From positions 1-64,000 of IMG/VR virus record IMGVR_UViG_3300042465_004012: a stretch of DNA of 64,000 nucleotides. The stretch is one strand, 5' to 3'. Position numbers and translations under genes: made by a program. This document shows, piece by piece, positions 1 through 8,685 of this stretch. The DNA comes from a virus. Each line of letters begins with the position of its first letter. Position 1 is the stretch's first letter. Below the pieces are notes generated by a model. That model had not been told where the DNA came from and did no database searches. It saw only the letters and a program-made list of their open reading frames with translations.

Positions 1-1
1 A

Positions 2-835
2 AATGATAGTACAAATTATAAAGAAAAAGTAGATAATGTATGTAATACAAAAGATTCAATTGTACATGTTCATTATGATCATTATGCAATAAACCTTAAT
101 AGTAATAAAAATTATCCTTTAATATCAACATCTCATAATCCATATCACCCATTTATTGAAACATGGGATTCTGATGTTTTTGATGACTATACAAGACTTT
201 TTAATAACATAGATGGATATTTTGGACAATCTGAATGTTCAAATATTAATGCATTAAATATAAATCCAAATTTAAAAACAGGTATATGTAGGTGTGGTAT
301 TCCAAATTATCTATTTGAACCATTTAGAAAAGATAAAGGAAATAAAAGATCACTTGTTATAGGTAAAATTGAATCTAGAAAAAATCAATTTTTGTTACAA
401 AATGTTTTTTCTAATGATCTTGATATAGATTTTGTTGGACCTAATTCAGATCCTGATTTTATAGCAGGTGATGTTGGAAAAACAAAATATCTCGGAATAT
501 GGTCTAGACAAGATGTCGTTAAAAAAATGAGCGATTATTCATCTTTAATTTTACTTTCAAGAGTTGAAGGTGATGTTTTGGTAGTAAAAGAAGCCTTAGC
601 AGCAGGTTGTAGTGTTATTCTATCTGAGAAAGCTGCACTTAATATGGATGCTCATCCGTTTATTCAGATTTGTGATGACAACATATCTAAATTAGAATTT
701 ATAAATCATGTTATTAGAATAAATGAAGAAAATGAAAAATATCGATCTGATATTATCAGTTACTTTAATAAAAAATTTGAAATTTCTGTTACTGTATCAC
801 AATACATAAATTCTTTTAAAAAATTATATGCCTAA
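2..835 (+). CDS. Glycosyltransferase, GT4-like, 5' truncated by window edge
   Basis: The frame is open from the first bases of the window, so the N-terminus is missing; a TTG at 392 that could be read as a start is internal. About 277 codons remain. The C-terminal half has the E-x7-E pattern of GT-B retaining glycosyltransferases (SRVEGDVLVVKEALAAGC), where the two Glu contact the donor nucleotide-sugar, after a short Rossmann-like region. It probably transfers a sugar from a nucleotide donor onto a glycan. It is the first gene of a tightly packed, very AT-rich sugar cluster and overlaps the next gene by 8 nt. The family call is good; acceptor and sugar are unknown. Confidence 0.75.
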   Translation, partial: NDSTNYKEKVDNVCNTKDSIVHVHYDHYAINLNSNKNYPLISTSHNPYHPFIETWDSDVFDDYTRLFNNIDGYFGQSECSNINALNINPNLKTGICRCGIPNYLFEPFRKDKGNKRSLVIGKIESRKNQFLLQNVFSNDLDIDFVGPNSDPDFIAGDVGKTKYLGIWSRQDVVKKMSDYSSLILLSRVEGDVLVVKEALAAGCSVILSEKAALNMDAHPFIQICDDNISKLEFINHVIRINEENEKYRSDIISYFNKKFEISVTVSQYINSFKKLYA

Positions 836-1607
836 TTCAACTTTTATAATCCCATTAAAAATTGACTCTGATATACGATTACAAAATATTACTACATCTT
901 TAAAGTATATTTTAAAACATACAGATTCTAATATTATTATAACAGAAGCAGATGAAGTACGAAAACTATTTTTAGAAGAATTAAATGCTTCTAGAGTTAA
1001 ATATGTGTTTAAAAAATCTTCAAGTACTGAATTCCATAGAACTCTTATTATAAATGAAATGTTATCAGATGTAAAAACTGATATTACAATAAATTATGAT
1101 GCTGATATTGTACTTCCAACAGAAGCATTTAAAACAGCAGAACATTTAATTTTAAATCAAAATTGTGATGTAGTTTATCCATATGGGTTTGAACAATTTG
1201 ACCAACGTAAAATATTAGTAACAAGTGATTCATATGAAGTTTTTAAAAATACGTTAAATTTATCTGATTTAAAACCAGAACATACTATTGTTGGGTTTTG
1301 TAGATTTGGTCATGTACAGTTTTTTAAAACAAAATCATATGTTGATGGTTTTATGGAAAATGAAAATTATAAACATTGGTGTCCAGAAGACGAAGAACGT
1401 GGAATAAGATACCAAAGATTGGGATATAAAGTAGTTTGGTTTAGATCAATTATTTTTCACCAAGAACATCCACCATCAACACTATCCGCACCAATAAATA
1501 GAAATGAAATATACGATTTGCATAAAATGTTGATGAATTTTAATAAAGAAGATTTGATTGCATACTATAGCAATCAAGAATATATTAAAAAATACAAAAA
1601 GGTATAA
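828..1607 (+). CDS. Glycosyltransferase, GT-A/GT2-like
   Basis: 259 residues. The N-terminus starts with a beta strand (STFIIPLKIDSD), and a DAD motif at residues 91-93 (INYDADIVLP) matches the metal- and nucleotide-sugar-binding DxD of GT-A enzymes. A later acidic patch (CPEDEERGIRYQRLGYKV) resembles the ED catalytic-base region of family 2 and of galactosyltransferase C-terminal domains. No membrane segment is visible, so it is likely cytoplasmic. It overlaps the upstream gene by 8 nt, suggesting translational coupling. The fold-level call is confident; substrate unknown. Confidence 0.7.
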   Translation: MPNSTFIIPLKIDSDIRLQNITTSLKYILKHTDSNIIITEADEVRKLFLEELNASRVKYVFKKSSSTEFHRTLIINEMLSDVKTDITINYDADIVLPTEAFKTAEHLILNQNCDVVYPYGFEQFDQRKILVTSDSYEVFKNTLNLSDLKPEHTIVGFCRFGHVQFFKTKSYVDGFMENENYKHWCPEDEERGIRYQRLGYKVVWFRSIIFHQEHPPSTLSAPINRNEIYDLHKMLMNFNKEDLIAYYSNQEYIKKYKKV

Positions 1608-1608
1608 A

Positions 1609-2235
1609 ATGATTACACTTAATACAGATTACCCAATAGCTATTGATAGTTTAGATCACATTAATCCCTACGGATGTGTTCAAGATAGTAACACTAATTA
1701 TGAATACATAGTTGAAATTAAAAATTACTTTGATAACAAACAATTAAAACTATTAGATATTGGGTGTGCTGGAGGGCAACTTATGGTAGATCATCATAAT
1801 ATAGGTGATATTGCAGTTGGTCTTGAAGGCAGTAGCAATACCTTAAATGGTAAAGGTAAAGATAATTGGATTGCATTTAAAGATAATGTTTTATTTTTAT
1901 GTGATGCATCTCGACCATATTCAATTCAGTTAAATGATAATACAATAAAATTTGATTATATTCAATCATGGGAAGTAATAGAACACATTCCCGGAGAAAG
2001 ATTAGATACATTTTTTACTAATATTAAAAATCACCTAGATGATAACGGTTTGTTTTGCGGAAGTATAGCAACAACACGATGTTCATCTGGTAACCATGTA
2101 TCGTTATTACCTTTAAATGGTTGGATTGAAAAATTTAAAAAAAACGGATTGCAGATGAATGAATATATTTTTAAAAATACTTTAAGAAATGATGTTGACA
2201 GTTGTATTTTATTTACTGCCAAACTTATAAAATAA
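1609..2235 (+). CDS. Class I SAM-dependent methyltransferase
   Basis: 208 residues from the ATG one base after the upstream stop; an upstream in-frame start at 1558 would only add residues read over the preceding gene. Motif I is LLDIGCAGGQL (SAM-binding glycine-rich loop), followed by an acidic strand end (VGLEGS) and WEVIEHIP in the motif IV/post-IV position, the pattern of small-molecule and sugar methyltransferases. It sits between glycosyltransferases, so O- or N-methylation of a sugar is plausible but inferred. Confidence 0.75.
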   Translation: MITLNTDYPIAIDSLDHINPYGCVQDSNTNYEYIVEIKNYFDNKQLKLLDIGCAGGQLMVDHHNIGDIAVGLEGSSNTLNGKGKDNWIAFKDNVLFLCDASRPYSIQLNDNTIKFDYIQSWEVIEHIPGERLDTFFTNIKNHLDDNGLFCGSIATTRCSSGNHVSLLPLNGWIEKFKKNGLQMNEYIFKNTLRNDVDSCILFTAKLIK

Positions 2236-2238
2236 ATT

Positions 2239-2865
2239 ATGAAATTATTACTTTTTTATCACTTATATAGACAGTTAGAAGAAATTTATTATTCATCAAT
2301 GTTTTTTAACAAAAGTAATTTTTTAAAAACACATTGTGATGTTTATGTTTCTTGTAATAATAAATCCTTTTCTGTAAAAGATTTAGAAGAACGGTGTAAA
2401 TTTGAAGCAAAAACCAATATAGCAGTAACAACCAAAAATGCAGGATATTCTTTTGGTCAGGTAGAAGCAGAATCAGACACATTCGAAATGTGGAGAGAAT
2501 ATGATTATGTAATTTTCTGTCAGCCAGATTGCTATATAACAACAGATGAACATCTTATTAAAGCATTTCAATCAGAATTTGATGCCATGGTTTCACCTAT
2601 AGATCATATTGGAAGAATGTGTTATACAGGTGATTTTTTTGTTTTAAAACCAACCGTTAACTTATTCAGAGGATGGAAAGCGTATTACAGTGAAACAAAT
2701 GATCGCAACTATCCGCATGAACACTATCTTACCGATAGGATAAATGAGACTTATACAAATATAAAAACATTTGAACGACATGGCCACAGAGAAAGACAAA
2801 TAGATACTTTTGGTCTATGGCATGAACACAATAACAATAACGTAAAGAAAGTTTTAGGATTATGA
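2239..2865 (+). CDS. Putative glycosyltransferase
   Basis: 208 residues. It opens with a hydrophobic strand (MKLLLFYHLYRQ), and the region DYVIFCQPDCYITTDEHL (around residue 94) looks like a GT-A DxD-type loop (PDCY) after a strand. The C-terminal half is rich in Trp, His and Tyr. Similar proteins in bacterial polysaccharide loci are annotated as glycosyltransferase-like, but the motif is imperfect here. Four bases separate it from the previous stop, and the last four bases overlap the next start (ATGA). Confidence 0.45.
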   Translation: MKLLLFYHLYRQLEEIYYSSMFFNKSNFLKTHCDVYVSCNNKSFSVKDLEERCKFEAKTNIAVTTKNAGYSFGQVEAESDTFEMWREYDYVIFCQPDCYITTDEHLIKAFQSEFDAMVSPIDHIGRMCYTGDFFVLKPTVNLFRGWKAYYSETNDRNYPHEHYLTDRINETYTNIKTFERHGHRERQIDTFGLWHEHNNNNVKKVLGL

Positions 2866-3464
2866 TAATAAATACAGAACATTTAGGTGGATTTTCTAAA
2901 GAAGACACTACGGGAGATGTAGCTACATATCATCCAATTTTATGGAAATATATGATAGACACATATAACATAAAAAGTCTTTTAGATATTGGATGTGGTA
3001 TGGGAATATCAACAAAGTTTTTTCATGATAATGGATGTAAGGTTCAAGCGATTGAAGGGCATCCTTTTTGTATAGAGAATAGTAAAATGAAAGATTATAT
3101 ACTTTATCATGACTATTCACATGGCGAAAGCAATCTTGTTGGAACATATGATTTATGTTGGTCGTGTGAATTCGTTGAACACGTAGAAGAAAAATATTCT
3201 GAAAATTTTATAAAAAACTTTGCACAAGCAAAAATTGTTATGATTACGCATGCAACTCCCGGACAAGGTGGTTGGCATCATGTAAATTGTCAACCAGCAT
3301 CATATTGGATAAAAAAATTAGAAAAACATGGTTTAATTTATGATGAAAAGATGACAGAAGAAACTAGAAAAATTGCTGAGAGTGATTGGAAATTATATAG
3401 TCCTGGATATAAAAGCCACTATGTGGATAAAGGATTAATCTTTAAAAATAAAAATTATGATTAA
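2862..3464 (+). CDS. Class I SAM-dependent methyltransferase
   Basis: 200 residues. Motif I is SLLDIGCGMGIST with an acidic residue after the next strand (AIEGHPF). CEFVEHVEEK sits at the motif IV position and TPGQGGWHHVNCQPASYW follows, typical of the Methyltransf_11/23-like group seen in sugar loci. The start overlaps the preceding stop as ATGA, so translation is probably coupled. This is the second methyltransferase of the cluster; it is not obviously a duplicate of the first outside the SAM-binding motif. Confidence 0.75.
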   Translation: MIINTEHLGGFSKEDTTGDVATYHPILWKYMIDTYNIKSLLDIGCGMGISTKFFHDNGCKVQAIEGHPFCIENSKMKDYILYHDYSHGESNLVGTYDLCWSCEFVEHVEEKYSENFIKNFAQAKIVMITHATPGQGGWHHVNCQPASYWIKKLEKHGLIYDEKMTEETRKIAESDWKLYSPGYKSHYVDKGLIFKNKNYD

Positions 3465-3540
3465 TCAAGAATTACAATATTTTTCAGATGAATTTAAATC
3501 AACAAGATGATGTCTACATTCACTCAGAAATGATAAAAAT

Positions 3541-4179
3541 ATGAAAATTGGAATATCTATAGTTGGAATTTCCCATTTAGATGGAGAAAAAGCAAATTCT
3601 AGAGATAGAGTTGGAAGAATTGGAAGAGTAAGAAAATTTGATTGTTGTCCACCAAATGTCAATCAAAATTTAATTGAACCATTTAAAAAAGATCATGATG
3701 TTTCTATTTACTTGACAACATACCCCCACGAATATCTGAATCAATTAATAGAAATGTACAATCCAACCAAATGCTCCACAAAAGATTTTGGTAATTCTTT
3801 TATGCAACAAACATATGCAGAATCTTTAAATCAATTAGTTGATGAAGATTTGGATTTTATTATTAGTACAAGATTTGATATTTTATTTTCACAAGATATG
3901 TCAAAATTATTATATGACTTTAATAAAATGAATATTTTATTTAAAGAAAAAGATTTGAATCATTTAAACTATACTTGTGATAATTTTTATGCATTTCCTA
4001 AAAAATATCTATTGGATTTTGCAAACTCAATAGGAGAGTTATATCACAGTGGAGAAAGAAATGGAATGCATGGTACATTACATCAGTTATCAAAAAAGAT
4101 TAGTTACGATAACATTAAAATACTTGATGAAGTAGATCAATTGGGACATAATAACAATTATTATTATCTTCCTCACTAA
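3541..4179 (+). CDS. Hypothetical protein in sugar cluster, possible glycosyltransferase
   Basis: 212 residues. It begins with a Rossmann-type strand (MKIGISIVGISH), then an Arg/Gly stretch (RDRVGRIGRVRKF). ISTRFDILFSQDM in the middle has the D-x-L acidic loop after a strand seen in some unclassified glycosyltransferases. No firm family match. There is no Shine-Dalgarno; the region before it holds an interrupted reading frame (see findings). It is followed after two bases by the HAD gene. Confidence 0.4.
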   Translation: MKIGISIVGISHLDGEKANSRDRVGRIGRVRKFDCCPPNVNQNLIEPFKKDHDVSIYLTTYPHEYLNQLIEMYNPTKCSTKDFGNSFMQQTYAESLNQLVDEDLDFIISTRFDILFSQDMSKLLYDFNKMNILFKEKDLNHLNYTCDNFYAFPKKYLLDFANSIGELYHSGERNGMHGTLHQLSKKISYDNIKILDEVDQLGHNNNYYYLPH

Positions 4180-4181
4180 TA

Positions 4182-4799
4182 ATGAAAAAAATTGAAGCAA
4201 TATTATTTGATTTGGATGGTGTTTTAGTAGATGCTTGTGATTGGCATTATGAAGCTTTAAATGTGGCTTTGATTGAATCGGGATATGACCCCATATCTAA
4301 AAAAGATCATACCGACATATATAATGGACTGCCAACAAAAGTAAAATTACACATGCTTGGGATTAAAGGGCAAAAAATTATTGAAATAAATAATTTAAAA
4401 CAAAAACATACTTTAGACATTATAAATTGTAATTCAAAAATTATGTCAGAAAAAATAGAATTATATGAATATTTAAAAAATTTAAATATAAAAATTGGTT
4501 GTGTAACAAATTCTATTAGAGAAACTGCTAAATTAATGTTATCTAAAACTGGGCAATTGGATTATATAGATTTATTGGTTACAAATGAAGACGTGTATCC
4601 AAATAAACCTCATCCAGTTTGTTATGATTATGCTATACAAAAACTTAATAGTAATCCAAATGCATCTCTTTGTGTAGAAGATTCACCAAAAGGAATAGAA
4701 GCCGCTACCAAAAGTAAAGTTAAATATCTGTGGGTAGTTTATAATTCGACAGAAGTAACAAAACAAAATTATATTAATTTTATGGAAACAATTATATGA
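4182..4799 (+). CDS. HAD-superfamily phosphatase/phosphomutase-like hydrolase
   Basis: 205 residues with all four HAD motifs: DLDGVLVDA (nucleophile D10, acid D12), VTNS at 108-111, Lys142 in PNKPHP, and VEDSPKGIEAA with E166-D167. A helical cap lies between motifs I and II, as in beta-phosphoglucomutase-type members. It likely dephosphorylates or isomerises a sugar phosphate for the neighbouring nucleotidyltransferase, whose start overlaps its stop by four bases (ATGA). Substrate inferred only from context. Confidence 0.8.
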   Translation: MKKIEAILFDLDGVLVDACDWHYEALNVALIESGYDPISKKDHTDIYNGLPTKVKLHMLGIKGQKIIEINNLKQKHTLDIINCNSKIMSEKIELYEYLKNLNIKIGCVTNSIRETAKLMLSKTGQLDYIDLLVTNEDVYPNKPHPVCYDYAIQKLNSNPNASLCVEDSPKGIEAATKSKVKYLWVVYNSTEVTKQNYINFMETII

Positions 4800-5509
4800 A
4801 AATATTAATTCCAATGGCTGGAGAAGGTAGCCGATTTGCATCAGAGGGGTATACATTCCCGAAACCATTGATTGATGTATTGGGTAAACCAATGATACAG
4901 CAAGTAGTTGAAAATTTAAATTTTGATGCAGAATATATTTTCTTAGTAAGAAAAGAACACATTGTAAAATATTCTGGTTTAAAGGAAACTTTAAATAAAA
5001 TAACAAGTGGAAGATATAAAATAGTTGAAGTAGACAGTTTGACAGAAGGGGCTGCGTGCACAGCTCTTTTAGCCAAAGAATTCATAAACAATGATGAAGA
5101 TTTATTAATAGCTAATTCTGATCAGATTATAGAATATAGCAAAGACAATTTTGTATCTATCAAAACTTTGACTAATGTAGACGGTATTGTTTTTACATTT
5201 AATGCTCTGCATCCAAAATGGTCATTTGTAAAAACAAATAAAAATGGATTCGTAACAGAAGTTGCAGAAAAAAATCCAATTTCTAATATTGCAACCTGTG
5301 GAATATATTGGTATAGATATGGAAAAGACTTTGTTAAGTGTGCGGAATCTATGATAAAGAAAAATATTAGGGTCAATAATGAATTTTATATTGCTCCTGT
5401 ATATAATGAATTTATTGAAAATAAAAAATCTCTAATACCTTTTTTTGTGCATGAGATGTATGGAATTGGTACTCCAGACGATTTAAATGCATATATCCAA
5501 AATAGATAA
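4796..5509 (+). CDS. Sugar-phosphate nucleotidyltransferase
   Basis: 237 residues. The N-terminal signature MKILIPMAGEGSRF...FPKPLIDVLGKPMI is the NTP-binding and pyrophosphorylase motif of the glucose-1-phosphate thymidylyltransferase / GlmU-N class. LLIANSDQII near residue 100 is the strand that normally ends in the metal-binding Asp. It would make an NDP-sugar from a sugar 1-phosphate and NTP. The HAD-NTase pair translated from overlapping codons is a common arrangement in capsule and LPS precursor pathways. The nucleotide and sugar cannot be told from sequence. Confidence 0.85.
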   Translation: MKILIPMAGEGSRFASEGYTFPKPLIDVLGKPMIQQVVENLNFDAEYIFLVRKEHIVKYSGLKETLNKITSGRYKIVEVDSLTEGAACTALLAKEFINNDEDLLIANSDQIIEYSKDNFVSIKTLTNVDGIVFTFNALHPKWSFVKTNKNGFVTEVAEKNPISNIATCGIYWYRYGKDFVKCAESMIKKNIRVNNEFYIAPVYNEFIENKKSLIPFFVHEMYGIGTPDDLNAYIQNR

Positions 5510-5513
5510 TAGT

Positions 5514-5954
5514 ATGATAAAAATAATTGCACATAGAGGAAATATAAATGGACCTCAAAAAGATTTAGAAAATAATCCAGAGTATTTGTTGCAAGCAGTT
5601 CACAAAGGATTTGATGTTGAATTAGATGTGTGGGTTGTAGATGGTCAATATTACTTGGGACATGATAAGCCAGAATACATAACAAATAAAAACTTTTTAG
5701 TATCAATTCCAGCATGGTGTCATGCTAAAAATGTTGAAGCTATGGAAAAAATGCAAGATGACGGTCTACATTATTTTTGGCATGAAAGTGACAAATATAC
5801 TATTACCAGTAAAGGTATTCCTTGGTGTTATCCGGGACATTATAATAAACACGGAATATCCGTTTTCCCAGATAAAAGGTATATAAATAATAATACATTC
5901 ATTGGTTGTGGAGTTTGTACAGATTATTGTTTATTTTATAAGAGTTGTATATGA
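5514..5954 (+). CDS. Glycerophosphodiester phosphodiesterase-like protein, short
   Basis: 146 residues from the ATG at 5514. It carries the start of a GDPD barrel: IAHRGN (catalytic H7-R8), ENNPEYLLQAV with the metal-binding Glu, VELDVWVVDG with the Glu-x-Asp pair, and YYLGHD with the second His. Canonical GDPDs are about 250 residues, so this is a shortened member ending soon after the first half of the barrel. It may be a minimal form found in polysaccharide loci rather than a decayed gene, as the motifs are intact. It overlaps the next start as ATGA. Confidence 0.65.
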   Translation: MIKIIAHRGNINGPQKDLENNPEYLLQAVHKGFDVELDVWVVDGQYYLGHDKPEYITNKNFLVSIPAWCHAKNVEAMEKMQDDGLHYFWHESDKYTITSKGIPWCYPGHYNKHGISVFPDKRYINNNTFIGCGVCTDYCLFYKSCI

Positions 5955-6847
5955 ATAAAAAAATATTATTATTGGGTGGAAACGGGTACATTGGTTCTAG
6001 ATTATATGATCATCTATTATCTTTAAATTATGATATTACAAATATTGATATTTGTTGGTATAAACAAATATATAAAGAGACAATTGTAACTGATTATGAT
6101 TCTTTGACTAAAGAATATCTACAACAGTTTTCACATATAATTCTTTTGGCTGGACATTCTATAATTGCTATGTGTAAAACTTTAGGTCCATGTTTTGAAA
6201 ATAATGTTTCAAAATATATTAGACTTATAGAAAAATTGAATGATTCTCAAATTCTTATCTATAGTAGCAGTGCAGCCGTTTATGGGAGTAATGATAATTT
6301 GGTTGATGAATCATATCCTATAACAGATGCCATAAATTTTTATGATTATACTAAAATTTGTAATGAACAAATAACTAATCTGTATCCAAATAAAAAAATA
6401 GTTGGATTAAGATTTGGTTCTGTAGGTGGATTTTCTAAAAATATAAGAAATGAAAATTTATTAAATTCACTTTCTATCAATGCATTTAAAAATAATAAAA
6501 TATCTGTATCAAATCCAAATATGATGCGATCCATATTAGAAATAAAAGATCTATGTCGAGCTATGGTTTATCTTATAGATGGTGGAGATCCAAAAAATAA
6601 AGTATATAATTGGACTTCAGTAAATGGAAAAATATTAGATTTGGGAAACTCTATTCAAAAAATAACTGGATGTGAATTAGAAGTAAATAATTTATTCCAT
6701 ACAAATTATAGTTTTAACTGTTCTAATAAACTATTTGAACAAGATTATAATTTTAAATTTGAAGGAACTATACAGTCAATATATGATGATATTATTAATA
6801 ATTATGACAATATTCTTGTAAACATAAAAAGAGAAAGTAGAGATTGA
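5951..6847 (+). CDS. NAD-dependent sugar epimerase/dehydratase (extended SDR)
   Basis: 298 residues from ATG 5951; a TTG six bases earlier is not needed. GGNGYIGSRL (residues 9-18) is the dinucleotide-binding G-x-x-G-x-x-G loop, YSSSAAVYG gives the catalytic Ser/Thr region and YDYTKICNEQ the Tyr-x-x-x-Lys pair. It probably epimerises or dehydrates an NDP-sugar made by the upstream nucleotidyltransferase. It overlaps the GDPD-like gene by four bases and is followed two bases after its stop by the C-methyltransferase. Confidence 0.85.
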   Translation: MNKKILLLGGNGYIGSRLYDHLLSLNYDITNIDICWYKQIYKETIVTDYDSLTKEYLQQFSHIILLAGHSIIAMCKTLGPCFENNVSKYIRLIEKLNDSQILIYSSSAAVYGSNDNLVDESYPITDAINFYDYTKICNEQITNLYPNKKIVGLRFGSVGGFSKNIRNENLLNSLSINAFKNNKISVSNPNMMRSILEIKDLCRAMVYLIDGGDPKNKVYNWTSVNGKILDLGNSIQKITGCELEVNNLFHTNYSFNCSNKLFEQDYNFKFEGTIQSIYDDIINNYDNILVNIKRESRD

Positions 6848-6849
6848 AT

Positions 6850-8076
6850 ATGTTAGTAAATAGTTGCCGTTGCTGTGAAAATAAAAATTTAAAATCCGTA
6901 ATATCTCTTGGGATGTCTCCTCTTGCAAATAATTTGTTAAATGATGAATTGCAACAAGACGAATTATTTCCCTTGGAGATGTTGTACTGTCCGGAATGTC
7001 ATTATTGCCAACTTTCCTGTGTAGTGCCACCAGAAAAATTATTTGATACGTATCTTTATACGTCTTCAACAACAAAAAGTTTTAGAAATCATTTTGAAAA
7101 AGCAGCAGAATCATATGTCAAAAGATTTAATTTGACAACTAATTCATATGTATTGGATATAGGTTGTAATGATGGTATTGCACTGATGCCTTTAAAAGAT
7201 TTAAATATAAATGTTATTGGAGTAGATCCAGCAACAAATATTGTAAAACTCACAAGAGAAAAAGGTATTGAAACTATTCATGGTTATTTTGATGAAACCA
7301 TAGTAGATGATGTTTTAAACAAATATGGTAAAATTGATTTAATCACAGCATCTAATGTTTTTGCTCACTCAGCCGATATTAAACAAATAACAAATAGTGT
7401 ATTTAAACTTTTAAAAGAAGATGGTTGTTTTATAATAGAAGCACAGTATTTGTATGATACTATAAATGATCTTACATTCGACAATATTTATCATGAACAT
7501 GTAAGTTATTGGAGTGTCACATCGATTGTTAATTTTTTTACAAACTTAGGATATTCAGTTGTTGATGTTGAACATATTGATACTCATGGTGGATCTATTA
7601 GAGTTTATGTAAAAAATAAAAATAAAGAAGTTAGTCCTAACGTATTTTCTTTTTTGCAAAAAGAAAAAGAATTTGGGTTAACTGACTTTGAAGTTTATAA
7701 AAACTTTGCAAATAAAATACAACAAGTAAAAACAAATGTTAAAACCAACTTTGATAAATTTAAAAATATTGGATTAAAAATTGTTGGATATGCCTCTCCT
7801 GCAAAGGCTACAACATCTTTAAACTATTATCAAATTGATAATAATTATATTGATTATATTATTGAAGATAATAATTTTAAACATGGTAAACTTCTTCCGG
7901 GAGTAAGAATACCAATTTGTTCTAAAGAAAAATTATCATCAAATCCACCCGATATAATTGTAATTATGGCTTGGAATTTTGCTGAAGAAATTAAGAAAAA
8001 TAATACAGATCTTCTTTTACGTGGAATTAAGATGATAAGTATCAAAGATTTACAGGTAGAATATAATATTACTTGA
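6850..8076 (+). CDS. Sugar C-methyltransferase with N-terminal zinc-binding domain
   Basis: 408 residues from ATG 6850. The N-terminal Cys-rich motif (CRCC ... YCPECHYCQLSC) is the zinc-binding domain of the TylCIII/NovU-type NDP-4-keto-sugar 3-C-methyltransferases. A SAM-binding domain follows (YVLDIGCNDGIAL), then SNVFAHSADI and IIEAQYL...YHEHVSYWS, which carries the conserved Tyr/His-rich active region. The C-terminal domain (GYASPAKATTSLNYY) is also typical. With the upstream nucleotidyltransferase and epimerase it suggests synthesis of a branched deoxysugar. It is the last gene of the island. Confidence 0.85.
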   Translation: MLVNSCRCCENKNLKSVISLGMSPLANNLLNDELQQDELFPLEMLYCPECHYCQLSCVVPPEKLFDTYLYTSSTTKSFRNHFEKAAESYVKRFNLTTNSYVLDIGCNDGIALMPLKDLNINVIGVDPATNIVKLTREKGIETIHGYFDETIVDDVLNKYGKIDLITASNVFAHSADIKQITNSVFKLLKEDGCFIIEAQYLYDTINDLTFDNIYHEHVSYWSVTSIVNFFTNLGYSVVDVEHIDTHGGSIRVYVKNKNKEVSPNVFSFLQKEKEFGLTDFEVYKNFANKIQQVKTNVKTNFDKFKNIGLKIVGYASPAKATTSLNYYQIDNNYIDYIIEDNNFKHGKLLPGVRIPICSKEKLSSNPPDIIVIMAWNFAEEIKKNNTDLLLRGIKMISIKDLQVEYNIT

Positions 8077-8100
8077 CAATTAAATCATTTATGGTATAAT
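8073..8100 (+). promoter_or_regulatory. Early sigma70-like promoter of the late sigma gene
   Basis: TTGACA (8073-8078), 16 bp spacer, TATAAT (8095-8100), with an extended -10 TGG just before. Start would be predicted at about 8107, which is the A of the gp55 ATG, so the mRNA looks leaderless. The -35 overlaps the stop of the preceding gene. Confidence 0.85.
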
Positions 8101-8106
8101 TGACTA

Positions 8107-8685
8107 ATGGCAAAGGACAAAATAAAAAAACCAAAGAAACCAAAAAGCAAAGATGGAGATTATGTTGATAACTCCGTCTTGTATCAAGAGTTAGTTGAAT
8201 ATAAAAAAAAGAAGAATGATGCAGAAAACTCTGGTAAAAAGAAACCAAAGTTACCTGATTATGTTGGTGATGCAATTTTAAAAATTGCAAACCGATTATC
8301 TTTCCGACCCAACTTTGCCAATTATACCTACCGGGAAGAAATGGTATCGGATGCAGTTTTAAACTGTGTTACCTATATTGATAATTTTGATCCAGATATC
8401 TCTAAATCTCCATTCGGATATTTAACCCAGATATGCTGGTTCTCATTTGTTCGTATAATCAACAAAGAGAAAAAAGAAAAGTATATTCAATTTAAAGTTG
8501 CCCAAAACCAAAACAACCCAGAGTTTCATAGATGGTTTAATGAAACCTTTTCTGGAGTCGAAAATGGGTTTAAGGATGCATTTGGTATTGGCGAACCAGA
8601 AGTAGAAAAAATGGATAAACTGCTTGAAGGTAAAAGAAAAGGTCGAAAGAAGAAGACCCAAGATGGAGGTTCCTTGAATGTGTAA
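8107..8685 (+). CDS. gp55: Late-transcription sigma factor, T4 gp55 family
   Basis: 192 residues, close to T4 gp55 (185). The central part (NFDPDISKSPFGYLTQICW followed by FVRIINKEKK) matches the sigma region 2-like helix of gp55 homologues that binds core polymerase and melts the TATAAATA late promoter. The N- and C-termini are Lys-rich; in T4 the C-terminus binds the sliding clamp. Many TATAAATA-like sites later in this window are its expected targets. It has its own early promoter with no 5' leader, fitting early synthesis of the late factor. The next gene starts inside its end with a good ribosome-binding site (GGAGGT, 8665-8670). Confidence 0.85.
   Translation: MAKDKIKKPKKPKSKDGDYVDNSVLYQELVEYKKKKNDAENSGKKKPKLPDYVGDAILKIANRLSFRPNFANYTYREEMVSDAVLNCVTYIDNFDPDISKSPFGYLTQICWFSFVRIINKEKKEKYIQFKVAQNQNNPEFHRWFNETFSGVENGFKDAFGIGEPEVEKMDKLLEGKRKGRKKKTQDGGSLNV

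Noticed and set aside
392-835. Gene starting at TTG 392
   Set aside because: The frame is open to the window edge with sensible protein sequence upstream, so the gene is partial.
3508-3510. TGA recoded as Trp across this genome
   Set aside because: TGA is a normal stop elsewhere, used in many ATGA overlaps; one interrupted frame is not evidence of recoding.
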